Assembly: GCA_027489965.1 (NCBI GenBank)
Contig: JAIXZA010000010.1
Location: forward strand, 1 to 64,000
Direction of reading: 5' to 3'
DNA from: Verrucomicrobiaceae bacterium
GTDB taxonomy: Bacteria > Verrucomicrobiota > Verrucomicrobiia > Verrucomicrobiales > Verrucomicrobiaceae
DNA: 64,000 nt
Positions 43,202 through 51,420 of this stretch are shown piece after piece. The position numbers and the translations under genes were made by a program. A model generated the notes under the pieces. The model had not been told where the DNA came from. It saw only the letters and a program-made list of their open reading frames with translations, and did not search any database. How positions within the stretch are numbered: the first letter of the stretch is position 1; the number at the start of each line of letters is the position of its first letter.

Positions 43202-44161
43202 ATGAAAATTATACTTATTTCAACTTTTTGGCTGGGTATTGTCATGCAGTGCGCAGGTATCAACCAAGCGATGACTAGCGATTCCAAAACAGATGGCCTA
43301 CCCATCGGGACCGAGACGAATCCTTTAAATGCGGCTTTGTTGAAAGCCGCAGAACAAGGAGATGAAAAGGCCGTCAAATTAATACTCCAACAGGGGGCAA
43401 ACGTGGATGCGCAAAATTCTAAGGGATGGACGCCCTTGATTTTCGCAGCGCTCGCGGGGAACAAAAATATCGTCCATGCATTGATCGAAAAAGGTGCTGA
43501 CGTGAACCGCAAATCCACGACTGAAACTGGAAGCACCGCACTCTGTTTTGCCATCGAAGGCGGTTCCTTGGAAGCGGTCAAGGATCTGCTGGATCATGGG
43601 GCAAACATCAATGGCAAAAGTACAAATGGAATGACACCACTGGGCTACGCCGCAATCCATGGAAAAATCAAAGAGGCAAAATTTCTGATCGCCAACGGAG
43701 CTGATGTTAACCTCCTGGGCCTAGTTGATAGTCGAGGCGCAGAGTGGAGTCCCTTGACGAGTGCAGCTAAGGAGGATCACTTGGATATGCTTGAGCTGCT
43801 CCTGAGCAACGGCGCAAACCTCGAAGCAACCAATAATGAGGGTGATACAGCTTTGATGATAACGGCGAAGAGGCCTCGACCAAAATCGATCAAGTTTTTT
43901 ATCTCCAAAGGCGCGAGAGTCAATGCCCGTGGACCACGCGGCCACACCGCATTGATTTATGCTGCCTACAATGGAATGACGGAAAATCTCAAACTTTTGC
44001 TCAGCTCCGGCGCAGATCCATTCGCGACTGCTACCGACTCTAATAAACCGGGTGGATCGAGATATGGAGCTGTGCATTTGGCAAAACAACAAGGACACCC
44101 TGAGGTTTTGGCTCTTATTCGTGAGGCACAAACAAAACTGCGGTTACCAACTCAACGCTAG
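43202..44161 (+). CDS. Exported ankyrin-repeat protein
   Basis: About 319 residues from MKIILISTFWLGIVMQCAG (the frame begins four codons earlier at 43190). The signal peptide is followed by ankyrin repeats, about seven, with typical words such as GDEKAVKLILQQGANVDAQN, GWTPLIFAALAGNKNIVHAL, GMTPLGYAAIHGKIKEAKFL and GHTALIYAAYNGMTENLKLL. Ankyrin repeats mediate protein binding; the partner is not known. No catalytic domain is fused to it. The following gene is on the same strand but over 90 bp away. Confidence 0.9.
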   Translation: MKIILISTFWLGIVMQCAGINQAMTSDSKTDGLPIGTETNPLNAALLKAAEQGDEKAVKLILQQGANVDAQNSKGWTPLIFAALAGNKNIVHALIEKGADVNRKSTTETGSTALCFAIEGGSLEAVKDLLDHGANINGKSTNGMTPLGYAAIHGKIKEAKFLIANGADVNLLGLVDSRGAEWSPLTSAAKEDHLDMLELLLSNGANLEATNNEGDTALMITAKRPRPKSIKFFISKGARVNARGPRGHTALIYAAYNGMTENLKLLLSSGADPFATATDSNKPGGSRYGAVHLAKQQGHPEVLALIREAQTKLRLPTQR

Positions 44162-44255
44162 AACAATGACCAACCGTTAGGGTATTCATCGAATAGAAGT
44201 GTGCGTTGAAAGTGCCTTCCCTCGATTTGCTAACAACAAAATCTAATCGCTGACT

Positions 44256-44759
44256 TTGGATAGCAACACCAATCAAAACTCCGTATGGGTGGATGGCTGC
44301 CTCATCGAGCGTTGCCCCAAAATTTGGTCAAACTTGATGCCGACTGAGAGCGAGGATGTTCGATTTTGCACAGCTTTCTGGAAGAAGGTCCACTTGACCC
44401 ATTCGCCGGAACAACTTCACGACTTCGCCGAGAAGGGTTTGTGCGTGGCCTACGAGCACCCAAAGGGGAACTTTCTGGGCCGCACGCGTCTGCCCAAGGT
44501 CCCGCTGGAGCACTCGGACCCCGAACTCTTAGCTGCCATTTCTCGCCAGAAAACGGGAGCGGCATCCACGGACGATCTGCGTTTCGTTGCGATGCGCTTT
44601 CTGAAGCATCTGGATCGAAATGAGTCTCTCCGATACCTGCGCCTTTTGATAGACACAGGCGGCAAAGCCGATGCCGAATTGATCATTAGTGCCAACAGAC
44701 TCGGCATTGATGCGACAGACCCAGCCCCACCTGCTTCAGCGACCTCGGAGGAGGCTTGA
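44256..44759 (+). CDS. Hypothetical protein (about 167 aa)
   Basis: I do not recognise this protein. The frame uses a TTG start (MDSNTNQNSVWVDGCL) or a later codon. It contains a region resembling a TIGR-type small regulatory protein only loosely: MPTESEDVRFCTAFWKKVHL and YEHPKGNFLGRTRLPKV, then a helical C-terminal portion (DDLRFVAMRFLKHLDRNESLRYLRLL). A serine-protease-like fragment lies immediately after it on the other strand. Because the region around it is full of remnants, it could be a real small gene or a leftover frame. Confidence 0.45.
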   Translation: MDSNTNQNSVWVDGCLIERCPKIWSNLMPTESEDVRFCTAFWKKVHLTHSPEQLHDFAEKGLCVAYEHPKGNFLGRTRLPKVPLEHSDPELLAAISRQKTGAASTDDLRFVAMRFLKHLDRNESLRYLRLLIDTGGKADAELIISANRLGIDATDPAPPASATSEEA

Positions 44760-44848
44760 CCGAAACCGCGGAGGAAGATGCCGGCGACTTCGCCCTCCTC
44801 ATTGATCAGGGGTGCGCCACTGAAGCGTCTGGCCATCACCTCGGCACT
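44756..44848 (-). pseudogene. Possible trypsin-like serine protease remnant
   Basis: The minus-strand frame encodes SAEVMARRFSGAPLINEEGE and continues VAGIFLRGFGQ. The block with SGAPLINEEGEVAGI resembles the region around the active-site serine of trypsin-like proteases (GDSGGPL..G.VVGI), but the expected preceding glycine and aspartate are missing (ARRFSGAP). No complete protease frame surrounds it. The similarity is short and may be coincidental. Confidence 0.3.
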
Positions 44849-44990
44849 GATTAAAGAAACTAAGAAGCCTATGACCCATCGTCGCAACCCTTCTTGTGGA
44901 GACAACGGTGGCCAAGGCGTGGGCATCACAAGCAGGCGTAGCGAGCAAAGTGCCCGTTACCCTGTGGTTAGATGTCTTCGAAAAGAGGCG

Positions 44991-46340
44991 CTACATCGGG
45001 TGATCTTCTTCACGCATCCGCCGGTAAGCTTCGGTCCATTCAAGTCGGGTCACCGACACGAGTTCGGGGGAGAATTTATCTGCAGTTATGAATCGAAAAG
45101 AATGGCTCGAAGGACGGGCGCTGGAGATGCGGGCAGGTTCACGCAGTGATTTTCTCCAAAGCACTCCCCATGAGACTGGAACTCCATCCCCACCAAGTTC
45201 ATCAAAGTCCCATCGCTCATAGTCGAACTCGTCGTCGCTGAGAATCGAATCACCGAGGTAAAATGCCTCCAGGATGGCGTCTGGGGCCCCCGTCCGGCGA
45301 AGGACTTCGTGTGGCTTCATGTCTGGCTTCAACGTCTCCAGCATTTGCATGCGATCAGGAACGCAGTCTGGCAACTCGAGAAATGAAGAGCCTTTGCCGC
45401 CTTCGGACTGCGAAAAATAGTTGATCGCATGGCCCTTGGATTTAAGCCCAACGGCGAGCATGGTTAAGTGGATCCATTTCCTGACCTGATCACATTGGAA
45501 CTCGTCATATTTCCGCACTTGGGCCACTCGTATGGATCTCTCATACAGCGGGCCTTGAAAGTCCTGCAGTGCGATCAGGTGCCCGGCCGCCGCCCTGACG
45601 CGGTCCTGACGGATGATCTGCAAAGCGATTTCCAAATCATCGTAAAGTCTATCCATCTCCGGTGGTGACAAGACAACCCCATCACGATTCTCGATGGCAG
45701 TTTCCAGTTCCACCCGTAAGAGGGCAACTTGATCCAGAACTCCCAAGGCCCACTTTTGATCACTGGGCCGCAGCAGGGAAGACAGAGCAGGTAAAGCCTC
45801 TTCTTCCTTAACCACGCGTGCCTCAGACAGATCGAGCAACAAGTAACGCTCCCACTCCGTCCGGCAGACAAAGAAGCTTTTCGACCCAGCCTGCACGAAG
45901 CGTGTTCGCGCATTCATCATCCAATAGGTGCCCGCCGTCGTTACCCGGACATGCTCGTCGGCCCACACTTCCCAGACACCTTTCCAGAGCGGAGGACGTT
46001 CGGGTCGAAAGCTCAAGGCATGACTGATGCCCACCATGAAAACCTCCTCGCCTTCGGGCGAGATGACGTGCAAACGCGGGCAGTTGCGACCGAGATGCAG
46101 CACAGACCACCCCTCGTCAGAAATAAAAAGACCTTTGGTAAAATCCACGCGCCAGTCTCCGTCGCGAGTCCAAAGCACTCTGCCGGTGAGTACTTCTTCG
46201 AGTGCGAAAACGGGCTGCGTTCGGCGCAAAGCATCACTCGATGAAGCGTCCGTCTTTTTAACCAGATCCATCCTCAGGCGCAGCTTGCCGTTCTCTGAAG
46301 TGGCGAAAAAGGATTGGGTGTTAAACAGAGGCCCGCTCAT
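44991..46340 (-). CDS. Large unknown protein (449 aa)
   Basis: I do not recognise this family. The protein has no signal peptide or clear membrane segment. The N-terminal half (residues about 20-160) is beta-rich with repeated aromatic strands (EEVLTGRVLWTRDGDWRVDF, LFISDEGWSVLHLGRNCPRLHVI, WADEHVRVTTAGTYWMMN), suggesting a beta-propeller-like or WD-type fold. The C-terminal half is helical with acidic patches (ELETAIENRDGVVLSPPEMD, DDLEIALQIIRQDRVR). It is convergent with the hypothetical gene ending at 44759. The protein has good coding character across its whole length. Confidence 0.6.
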   Translation of the reverse strand: MSGPLFNTQSFFATSENGKLRLRMDLVKKTDASSSDALRRTQPVFALEEVLTGRVLWTRDGDWRVDFTKGLFISDEGWSVLHLGRNCPRLHVISPEGEEVFMVGISHALSFRPERPPLWKGVWEVWADEHVRVTTAGTYWMMNARTRFVQAGSKSFFVCRTEWERYLLLDLSEARVVKEEEALPALSSLLRPSDQKWALGVLDQVALLRVELETAIENRDGVVLSPPEMDRLYDDLEIALQIIRQDRVRAAAGHLIALQDFQGPLYERSIRVAQVRKYDEFQCDQVRKWIHLTMLAVGLKSKGHAINYFSQSEGGKGSSFLELPDCVPDRMQMLETLKPDMKPHEVLRRTGAPDAILEAFYLGDSILSDDEFDYERWDFDELGGDGVPVSWGVLWRKSLREPARISSARPSSHSFRFITADKFSPELVSVTRLEWTEAYRRMREEDHPM

Positions 46341-46583
46341 AATAAAGGTTGGTATTGAGGAAAACGGTGTGTGGCAATATCAAGAAGGGAAATCAAGGGT
46401 TCCAGAAGCATCCCCTGGATAAAATGCGTTTTGCTAGTTCGGCGGTGTCATGAGCACACGACGCCATAAACTACCATATATTGTCAACGAAGACCCTACC
46501 ACTATTGGAAACGAGACGCCGCCAATGGTGGCTACCAGCAAGTCGCAGTAGAGTTTCGTGAATAGGTCAGGTTAGAATCAACC

Positions 46584-47411
46584 TCAGTTTCCAAAAGCTC
46601 TTGCTCCATCTCGGAGGTAGTTTTCAGAGACTCGCGCCTGGCGTCTTTGGGATTCGTTTTCTTCATAGCAGGCCATGCCAATGATTCCTACATTTCTGGC
46701 ACCTTTTTCGCCAAAAGCCGTAGCGGCCATCGAGTTGGCGACACTTCCGAAACTTAACTCACGTAGTTTGCCGCCCGATTTCATGCCACTGATGGTGACG
46801 GTGGATTTGGCAGGGATCACATACCCTCGTTTTCTGCTAGAGGCCGGCTGACCATCGAGCACATCTAACCCGTCAATGGAGGTGACGACTTCAATGCGTT
46901 GGTTCATTAGGTTTTCCAATTGGAGCACATATCGTTGGCCAGATTTGCCACTGACGAAAATCTTTCCGCCAGCGCTGTAATAATCCAAGGCGTCTCCATA
47001 GCCCCAATAGGCTTTGCGCACTGTGACTTTGAGTTTGCCAGGTATGAGAGTGAAGTCACCTCCGTGCTTCATAGCACGGCCAGACATTTCTGCCATTAAA
47101 CGCGCTCCTTCTTCGTCATTGTAATGAAACGCTGCCACTGCGTCTGGTTGACCATGAGGCTTTCGATAAAAATGAACACTTGATGTGGTGTCATGGATTT
47201 CATTACCTAATTGTGTTCCTAGCCCAGGCCTCTCTTCTATCCGACGGGCATTGGCCGAATTGGCGAGACTTCCTTCTGCCGCACGTGATTGGGGCGGTGC
47301 ATAAGAGTATCTCACTGTGCTGGTGCACTGAGTTAAAGTGACTGCGGCAATAACCCCAGTTAGGATGGAAGTTAGTAGGCGATGGCTATTTGTTTTGGAG
47401 GAAGTGTCCAT
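46584..47411 (-). CDS. Putative lipoprotein controlled by a BlaI-type repressor
   Basis: A 275-residue exported protein from MDTSSKTNSHRLLTSILTGVI (an upstream ATG at 47429 would add six residues but lies inside the operator). The signal ends in a lipobox, VTLTQC, so it is probably lipid-anchored. The mature part is unrecognised, with a basic stretch PGKLKVTVRKAYWGYGDALDYYSAGGKIFVSG. It is divergent from a BlaI/BlaR1-like pair, and one 16-bp operator (47413-47428) abuts its start codon with a second at 47454-47469, so it should be repressed by BlaI. It could be the target gene of that signalling pair. Confidence 0.7.
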   Translation of the reverse strand: MDTSSKTNSHRLLTSILTGVIAAVTLTQCTSTVRYSYAPPQSRAAEGSLANSANARRIEERPGLGTQLGNEIHDTTSSVHFYRKPHGQPDAVAAFHYNDEEGARLMAEMSGRAMKHGGDFTLIPGKLKVTVRKAYWGYGDALDYYSAGGKIFVSGKSGQRYVLQLENLMNQRIEVVTSIDGLDVLDGQPASSRKRGYVIPAKSTVTISGMKSGGKLRELSFGSVANSMAATAFGEKGARNVGIIGMACYEENESQRRQARVSENYLRDGARAFGN

Positions 47412-47412
47412 G

Positions 47413-47428
47413 TGCAGATTTTTCTGCA
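47413..47428. promoter_or_regulatory. BlaI-type operator, site 1
   Basis: The sequence TGCAGATTTTTCTGCA is a perfect 6-bp inverted repeat with a four-base centre. A near-identical site lies at 47454-47469, with centres 41 bases apart. Both are between the divergent lipoprotein gene and the BlaI-type repressor gene. BlaI and MecI repressors bind short palindromes of comparable size in promoter regions, so this pair is the likely binding site. Confidence 0.75.
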
Positions 47429-47453
47429 TATAATGTAACGTGTCAAATATTGG

Positions 47454-47469
47454 TGCAGTTTTTTCTGCA
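47454..47469. promoter_or_regulatory. BlaI-type operator, site 2
   Basis: TGCAGTTTTTTCTGCA, identical to site 1 except at one central base, with 5-bp arms. Its position 42 bases before the repressor start suits autoregulation of the blaI/blaR1 operon and of the divergent lipoprotein gene. Confidence 0.75.
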
Positions 47470-47510
47470 TTTGTCCGTTGCGTGTTGATGTAATTGTTGA
47501 ATGGTAGCTT

Positions 47511-47906
47511 GTGGCACGCACTCAACACGATCCTCTTTCCAAAAAAGAACGCCAGGCGATGGACCTCATCTATCGCTTGGGAGAAGCCACAGCGGCACAA
47601 TTTCAAGCCGGTATGGAGGATCAGCCAAATTACTCCGCTGTTCGGGCCCTTCTGGGTGTGCTCGTGGATAAAGGTCACCTCAAGGTCGCGAAAGTTGAGG
47701 GCGCTCGGCATTATGTTTACTCGGCTAAGGAGCCACTGAAAAAGGCCAGTAAAGGTGCGCTCATGCGTCTGTTGGCGACATTTTTTGACGACTCTCCTAC
47801 GGCGCTTGTCGCTAATCTTTTGGATCCAACCGAACGCAAGCTGAAGCCTGCGGATTTAGATCATATTCAGAGTCTAATCGACTCTCATCGGCAGTCGATC
47901 AACTAG
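47511..47906 (+). CDS. BlaI/MecI-family repressor
   Basis: A 131-residue winged-helix repressor of the BlaI/MecI/CopY family, starting from GTG at 47511. LSKKERQAMDLIYRLGEATAA and NYSAVRALLGVLVDKGHLKVAK form the helix-turn-helix and wing, and ARHYVYSAKEPLKKASKGALMRLLATFFDDSPTALVANLL is the usual C-terminal dimerisation part with the proteolytic site region. It binds the two palindromes upstream and is switched off by cleavage when the membrane sensor is activated. It is nine bases upstream of the BlaR1-like gene, in the standard operon order. Confidence 0.9.
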   Translation: MARTQHDPLSKKERQAMDLIYRLGEATAAQFQAGMEDQPNYSAVRALLGVLVDKGHLKVAKVEGARHYVYSAKEPLKKASKGALMRLLATFFDDSPTALVANLLDPTERKLKPADLDHIQSLIDSHRQSIN

Positions 47907-47914
47907 CCCCTCTA

Positions 47915-48901
47915 TTGATGCTCTGGTATATCATCTCTTCTTCATTGCTGATGACTAGCGCACTGCTAGTGCCATCACGCCTCATTTCGTTCAGACGCCG
48001 TGTTTTGGAATGGTCTGTCATAGGGATTGTTTCTCTTCCTTGGCTCAGTCACTGCCTGCCAGAGCTGACGATTCAAATGGGGCCAACAGTGAACGCAGTA
48101 GCCTCCTGGACATCTCCGTTTTTTCTCATTCTCTGGACCCTTGGCGTTTTGATTGGATTAACAAAGGGCGTAAAACAGTATCAGCAGCTCATTCATTTAA
48201 AGGAACAGGCCAGACCACTAGAGCCAGGTGAATTGGACTGCATACGCCAAATGCTGCGGCTAGATGAGAAGACCATTAGCAGTCGCTTTCTGGTCAATCA
48301 ACGGATCAATACGCCGATGGCACTTCCGAGCAATCCTGGTAGCGTTTTACTTCCTGAGAATTGGCGCCATTGGTCGCCCACTCTCCAAAAGGCGGTGCTC
48401 AAACACGAATGGCACCATGTTCAGCAACATGACGCGTTGCTGGGGTGCTTCATGCGCGTTTTCCTCATCCTTTTTTGGTTTAATCCAATCGCCTGGATTT
48501 TAGTTTCTTCTTGGGTAGCAGCCTGTGAACATGAGGCTGATCTAGCAGCCGTTTCCGATGAAGGGCCTCTTTCGTATGCCAATGAGCTTCTCGCCTTTGC
48601 TCGGGCGCAGTCGCTGCATGACTCTGCTGGGTCTCATGATCTGCGCGTGCCTGCATTCACGCGCTCCAAGTTAGCTGACCGAATCGAACTCCTGCTGGTG
48701 AAGGGCTGCTGTCGTCGCCAGGATCATTGGATAGGTGGACTAAGTATCATGGCGCTGATTTTGAGTTTACTCGGCTGCGCTTGGCTTGGCCGCCCCGTCA
48801 CTTTTTCAGATCAAATGCATGAAGAAGCTGTGACAAGGCTCTCGGCAAATGCTTTCCCCTCAGATGCAGGTTTATCCGAGACTCGTGCATCGCGTGAATA
48901 G
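47915..48901 (+). CDS. BlaR1-like M56 membrane metallopeptidase
   Basis: A 328-residue protein with several transmembrane segments (start YIISSSLLMTSALLVP, then TSPFFLILWTLGVLIGL, and later CFMRVFLILFWFNPIAWILVSSW). The zinc-protease motif is HEWHHVQQHD (HExxH form) and the third ligand region is CEHEADLAAV, both as in M56 peptidases. It lacks the C-terminal penicillin-binding sensor domain of classical BlaR1 and instead ends after one more hydrophobic segment, so the signal it senses is probably not a beta-lactam. It should activate the preceding repressor's removal. Confidence 0.9.
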   Translation: MMLWYIISSSLLMTSALLVPSRLISFRRRVLEWSVIGIVSLPWLSHCLPELTIQMGPTVNAVASWTSPFFLILWTLGVLIGLTKGVKQYQQLIHLKEQARPLEPGELDCIRQMLRLDEKTISSRFLVNQRINTPMALPSNPGSVLLPENWRHWSPTLQKAVLKHEWHHVQQHDALLGCFMRVFLILFWFNPIAWILVSSWVAACEHEADLAAVSDEGPLSYANELLAFARAQSLHDSAGSHDLRVPAFTRSKLADRIELLLVKGCCRRQDHWIGGLSIMALILSLLGCAWLGRPVTFSDQMHEEAVTRLSANAFPSDAGLSETRASRE

Positions 48902-49107
48902 CCAAGTCGTGAGAAATACGATGGCAAAACATACCGCCGCTTTTTTCAGAACCAGGGCAAGGGGACGCATAGATGAAAGGGTCAATTTTGACCTGCATCC
49001 GACATTCCAAGCATGAAGTCGGTTCAAAGCAGCGTTTATTCTTAGCTCTGGGCTTGATGAATGGATCATTGTCCCAGGTGGTTTTCAGACGACTCCTCCA
49101 ACTCGCC

Positions 49108-50277
49108 ATGACTCAATTCACGCTTCACACTCTCGCTCTTACTCTTCTCACTTCTGCGGCTTTAGCCGAGGGTGGTTTTTATGGAGATGCGCCTGATGCC
49201 ACCCATCCTTGGGCTATTCATGACATGAATCGACCGCAGCCGATGCGGGTCGAGCCGGGGACTTTTGGTTCTCAGGAAAAGCCAGGAACTCCACCTTCCG
49301 ATGCGATCGTTCTGTTTGGGGGTAAGGCCGAAGAGATCGAAAAATGGCAGGCAGATAAATCACCAGCTGAACCGACGAAATGGGAAGTTAAAGATGGCGT
49401 GCTGCAATGCGTGCCGGGCAGTGGTTACATTCGCAGCAAGGAAGAGTTTGCCGATTGCCAACTTCACCTCGAATGGAGTGCGCCGAGCAAGGTGGAAGGC
49501 AATAGCCAAGGGCGTGGCAACAGCGGTGTCTTCCTGATGGGACAAGTGGAAGTGCAGGTGCTGGATAATTATAACAACCCGACTTATGCCGATGGCTTTG
49601 CTTCGTCGATCTACGGTATCAATCCACCGCTGGCCAATGCGTTGCATGCCCCAGGTGAATGGCAGACTTACGACATCGTTTTTCGTCGTCCTCTTTTCAA
49701 AGACGGTCAGGAGATCGATCCAGGCTACATCACGGTTTTCGTGAATGGTGTCTTGACTCAAGATCACACACCTCTCGAAGGTGGTGGCGGTCATAAATCA
49801 CGGTCAAAAGCTCGTGCCTTCCCAGAAAAAGGACCGCTGAAACTTCAGGATCATGGCAATCCAGTCCGCTATCGCAATATCTGGTATCGCCCATTGCCTA
49901 AGCGGGTCAGTGAAGGCGGCGAATACAGCCGCATGAGCGAAACCGCGACAGCCGCCAAGCGTAGCGAGATCGCCAAAGGCATCCGAGAAGATGCTGCCAA
50001 ACTAGAGGGAAATGCCAGGATGTATCGCCTGCTGGAAAGCCTATGTTATGCCGATGATGCAGCCGCGCGTGAGGCAGGAACGGCAGCAGCAAGTCACTTC
50101 ATCGAGAAACTCAAAAGCATCCCCAAGGAAAAGGTCGAGTCGAAAAAAGGCGAAGCGCTAGCCTTCCACAAAGCCATGGACTACCTCGTAAAGTTCAAAG
50201 TTCTGCCAGACGACTTCGCTCCCAAAGTAGCCATCATGGAAATCGTGAAAGCCAACGAATGGGATAAGAAGAAGTGA
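49108..50277 (+). CDS. DUF1080 (3-keto-disaccharide hydrolase-type) secreted protein
   Basis: A 389-residue exported protein from the ATG at 49108 (MTQFTLHTLALTLLTSAALA, a signal peptide); the upstream frame from 48973 is not family-like. The mature N-terminal part is a DUF1080 domain of the concanavalin-like kind: KWEVKDGVLQCVPGSGYIRSKEEFADCQLHLEWSAP, GRGNSGVFLMGQVEVQVLDNY, and QDHGNPVRYRNIWYRPLP. Such proteins act on glycans in Planctomycetes and Verrucomicrobia; some hydrolyse 3-keto-disaccharides. The C-terminal 120 residues are helical and charged and not recognised. It is convergent with the mla-type operon. Confidence 0.9.
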   Translation: MTQFTLHTLALTLLTSAALAEGGFYGDAPDATHPWAIHDMNRPQPMRVEPGTFGSQEKPGTPPSDAIVLFGGKAEEIEKWQADKSPAEPTKWEVKDGVLQCVPGSGYIRSKEEFADCQLHLEWSAPSKVEGNSQGRGNSGVFLMGQVEVQVLDNYNNPTYADGFASSIYGINPPLANALHAPGEWQTYDIVFRRPLFKDGQEIDPGYITVFVNGVLTQDHTPLEGGGGHKSRSKARAFPEKGPLKLQDHGNPVRYRNIWYRPLPKRVSEGGEYSRMSETATAAKRSEIAKGIREDAAKLEGNARMYRLLESLCYADDAAAREAGTAAASHFIEKLKSIPKEKVESKKGEALAFHKAMDYLVKFKVLPDDFAPKVAIMEIVKANEWDKKK

Positions 50278-50298
50278 ATGCTGACTCCGATGCGCTCG

Positions 50299-50335
50299 GG
50301 GGCTTTTGAGCCGTTACAATCAGCTCAGAGGCTCC
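50299..50335. terminator. Candidate bidirectional terminator
   Basis: GGGGCTTTTGAGC (50299-50311) can pair with GCTCAGAGGCTCC (50323-50335) over 13 positions if G-U pairs are allowed, across an eleven-base loop. It sits between the convergent DUF1080 gene and the MlaD-type gene. There is no strong T-run, so it may be a termination or mRNA-stability hairpin. Confidence 0.5.
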
Positions 50336-50352
50336 GGGCCGAGTTTGCCAAG

Positions 50353-51414
50353 TTAACGACCAAAGATGGGTTTTAAACCTGTGGCGGGCTCAGGCGCTGG
50401 GGCCGTTTTGGTTGGAGTGGATTCGGTGCGTTGTTTATCGGCGCTGTTCTTGTAAAAGATCACGCCATTGCGCTTGAGATTGGAGATCAGGTCTTTGAAT
50501 TCGGTTTTGAGTTCAGCGTCATTGGTAAGAGCTCCCAGAAGCCCTTTGCCTGTGGTGATGTTTTTGGCGGCAATGGCAAAGCTGTCGGCGGCCTTTTTGA
50601 TGGATTGCAGAGACTCATCGGCCGTAGTCATCACCTTGTCCACTTTGCCAATGGCAGGGTCGAGCTTATCAAACATAGGACCTAGACGCTTGGTGGATTC
50701 TTCGACGTTTTTGGCACTGGATTTAAAACTGGCAGAGGCGTCCTTCAAGTCGGCGAGCGCGGCTTTAAGATTGTTGGCGTTTTCTTCACCGAGCACTTTG
50801 TCATCCACCCGAGTCATGGTTTTGTTCAGATGCTCCATGCTTTGTTTAAAATCATTGATGGTGGAGTCGGAGAGGGCGCCTTTGTTGATTTTTTCCATGG
50901 CCCCTTTGATGTCCACCAGCGCGGTGCGCACATCATCGAGTACGAGATCGACTTTTTTGCCCACTTGCTCCGCCTGAGTTTGTAGATCTGATAGGCCACC
51001 ACCCGTTTGGCCCTTGATGATTTTTTGATAATCATGTGGCACGAACGCCTTGGCCTCTTTTTCAGAGGGCTGGATTTCGATCATGGCATCTCCCATGAGG
51101 CCATCTGAGCCGATGGCGATGGCAGATTCCATGGGGATCTCCACACTATCAAAGATCTCTAAATCGATGATGACACCTGAGTAAGTGTCATTCAAACGTG
51201 GGTGATAAAGTACTTTACCGACCTTTGATCCGCCCAGATAAACGGGGGAGCCTTCTTTGATGCCAGAGGCTTTGGGAAAGGCTACCTTCAGCACATAAGT
51301 GTCGCGGAAGTAACTGCGCAGACTGCCGAATTGCAGAATGAGTGCACCAAGCAGCAGCAACCCCACAAAGAGGAACATGCCAACGAGGATGTCAGTTTTA
51401 CGATTAGAATTCAT
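50353..51414 (-). CDS. MlaD-type MCE-domain lipid transport protein
   Basis: A 353-residue protein with an N-terminal membrane anchor (DILVGMFLFVGLLLLGALIL) followed by an MCE domain (YVLKVAFPKASGIKEGSPVYLGGSKVGKV, VIIDLEIFDSVEIPMESAIAIGSDGLMGDAMIEI). The long C-terminal helical region (about residues 130-320) has heptad-like patterns and acts as the periplasmic tunnel. MlaD-type proteins carry phospholipids between the membranes with an ATPase and permease. The stop of the ATPase gene is six bases upstream of its start, so these are one operon. The gene is longer than E. coli mlaD, as in other phyla. Confidence 0.9.
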   Translation of the reverse strand: MNSNRKTDILVGMFLFVGLLLLGALILQFGSLRSYFRDTYVLKVAFPKASGIKEGSPVYLGGSKVGKVLYHPRLNDTYSGVIIDLEIFDSVEIPMESAIAIGSDGLMGDAMIEIQPSEKEAKAFVPHDYQKIIKGQTGGGLSDLQTQAEQVGKKVDLVLDDVRTALVDIKGAMEKINKGALSDSTINDFKQSMEHLNKTMTRVDDKVLGEENANNLKAALADLKDASASFKSSAKNVEESTKRLGPMFDKLDPAIGKVDKVMTTADESLQSIKKAADSFAIAAKNITTGKGLLGALTNDAELKTEFKDLISNLKRNGVIFYKNSADKQRTESTPTKTAPAPEPATGLKPIFGR

Positions 51415-51420
51415 AATGGA

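Noticed and set aside
44450..44929. 159-residue minus-strand open frame
   Set aside because: Most of it is antisense to the hypothetical gene at 44256-44759; only the short protease-like part is retained as a possible remnant.
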